The notes below the pieces were generated by a model, which searched no databases, was not told where the DNA came from, and saw nothing but the letters and a program-made list of their open reading frames with translations. A program made the translations under genes and the position numbers. A DNA stretch of 64,000 bases from Pomphorhynchus laevis (lineage: Eukaryota > Acanthocephala > Palaeacanthocephala > Echinorhynchida > Pomphorhynchidae): positions 186,001 through 250,000 of the forward strand of contig WNNJ02003018.1 in NCBI GenBank assembly GCA_012934845.2. The letters are read 5' to 3'. Of this stretch, positions 63,885-64,000 are shown one piece after another (position 1 is the stretch's first letter; each line of letters starts with the position of its first letter).

Positions 63885-64000
63885 ATGGCATGGCTCATTG
63901 AAGACTATAAAACGAGAAAGTATTTATTTTTAGAAAGGGATGTTACCTATACGATAGGCCGTCATAAATCATGTAATCTATCCATATCAGATGACGCGTC
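63885..64000 (+). CDS. FHA-domain protein N-terminus, nibrin-like (partial)
   Basis: 38 codons to the window edge, starting MAWLIEDYKTRKYLFLERD and continuing VTYTIGRHKSCNLSISDDAS. The GR.....L.I..D pattern with a short lead of about 25 residues is the start of an FHA phosphothreonine-binding domain. Nibrin (NBS1, double-strand-break repair with MRE11-RAD50) has exactly this architecture at its N-terminus, so it is the best guess. Other FHA proteins cannot be ruled out from 38 residues. The GC content rises at the ATG. Confidence 0.6.
   Translation, partial: MAWLIEDYKTRKYLFLERDVTYTIGRHKSCNLSISDDA

Noticed and set aside
1-64000. CRISPR arrays, bacterial operons, prophage or rRNA/tRNA genes
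   Set aside because: No regularly spaced repeats, no ribosome-binding pattern and no tRNA or rRNA core recognised; gene structure is eukaryotic.

Overview
This is an AT-rich stretch of animal (invertebrate metazoan) nuclear DNA. It has only a few single-copy gene pieces: an eIF1A-like gene, an ectonucleotide pyrophosphatase/phosphodiesterase (ENPP) gene split by an 8.7-kb intron, a possible 41-residue membrane protein, and the first codons of an FHA-domain (nibrin-like) protein at the right edge. There is also a damaged LIM-domain sequence. Introns with GT/AG ends, AATAAA signals and the families present show a eukaryote. I cannot fix the phylum from the sequence; an arthropod, flatworm or other invertebrate are all possible.

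Most of the window is retroelement sequence. Minus-strand CR1/jockey-type LINE remains fill 1-4.1 kb and 5.8-7.2 kb. A pair of short inverted-repeat elements at 7.5-8.04 kb carries hammerhead-ribozyme-like cores. A Penelope-like (PLE) GIY-YIG fragment at 10.2-10.9 kb lies between direct repeats with a second hammerhead-like motif. eIF1A follows at 11.2-11.9 kb, then a broken LINE flanked by a 19-bp direct repeat (12.1-14.5 kb), a decayed Gypsy-type pol (15.0-16.9 kb), a palindrome with a further hammerhead-like core (17.8 kb) and a YLDD-type RT plus PD-(D/E)XK LINE remnant (19.1-20.6 kb).

The best preserved elements meet tail to tail at 25.39 kb. On the plus strand is an intact 1001-codon RT/restriction-like-endonuclease LINE (22.3-25.3 kb). 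On the minus strand is a CR1-like LINE with both ORFs open (25.5-29.6 kb). Then come a nearly intact Naiad-like PLE (30.4-32.2 kb, minus), mosaics of LINE fragments (32.5-36.9 kb) and a second CR1-like element broken by one stop and one frameshift (37.3-41.4 kb, plus).

ENPP starts at 41.99 kb and resumes at 51.53 kb. Its large intron holds a jockey-like RT remnant, a YLDD RT/nuclease LINE and the LIM-domain sequence. Beyond 52 kb there are RTE remnants, PLE fragments, a small candidate gene at 58.3 kb and a cluster of one repeat family (R1), before the FHA gene starts at 63.885 kb.

The most unusual theme is that at least five distinct repeat contexts carry arrangements of the hammerhead core boxes CTGANGA and GAAA, often joined by a good stem II. 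PLE-encoded hammerheads are known. The copy inside an inverted-repeat element at 7.5-8.0 kb, with a canonical GUC next to stem III, is the one I would test first. None shows a convincing stem I, so activity is unproven.
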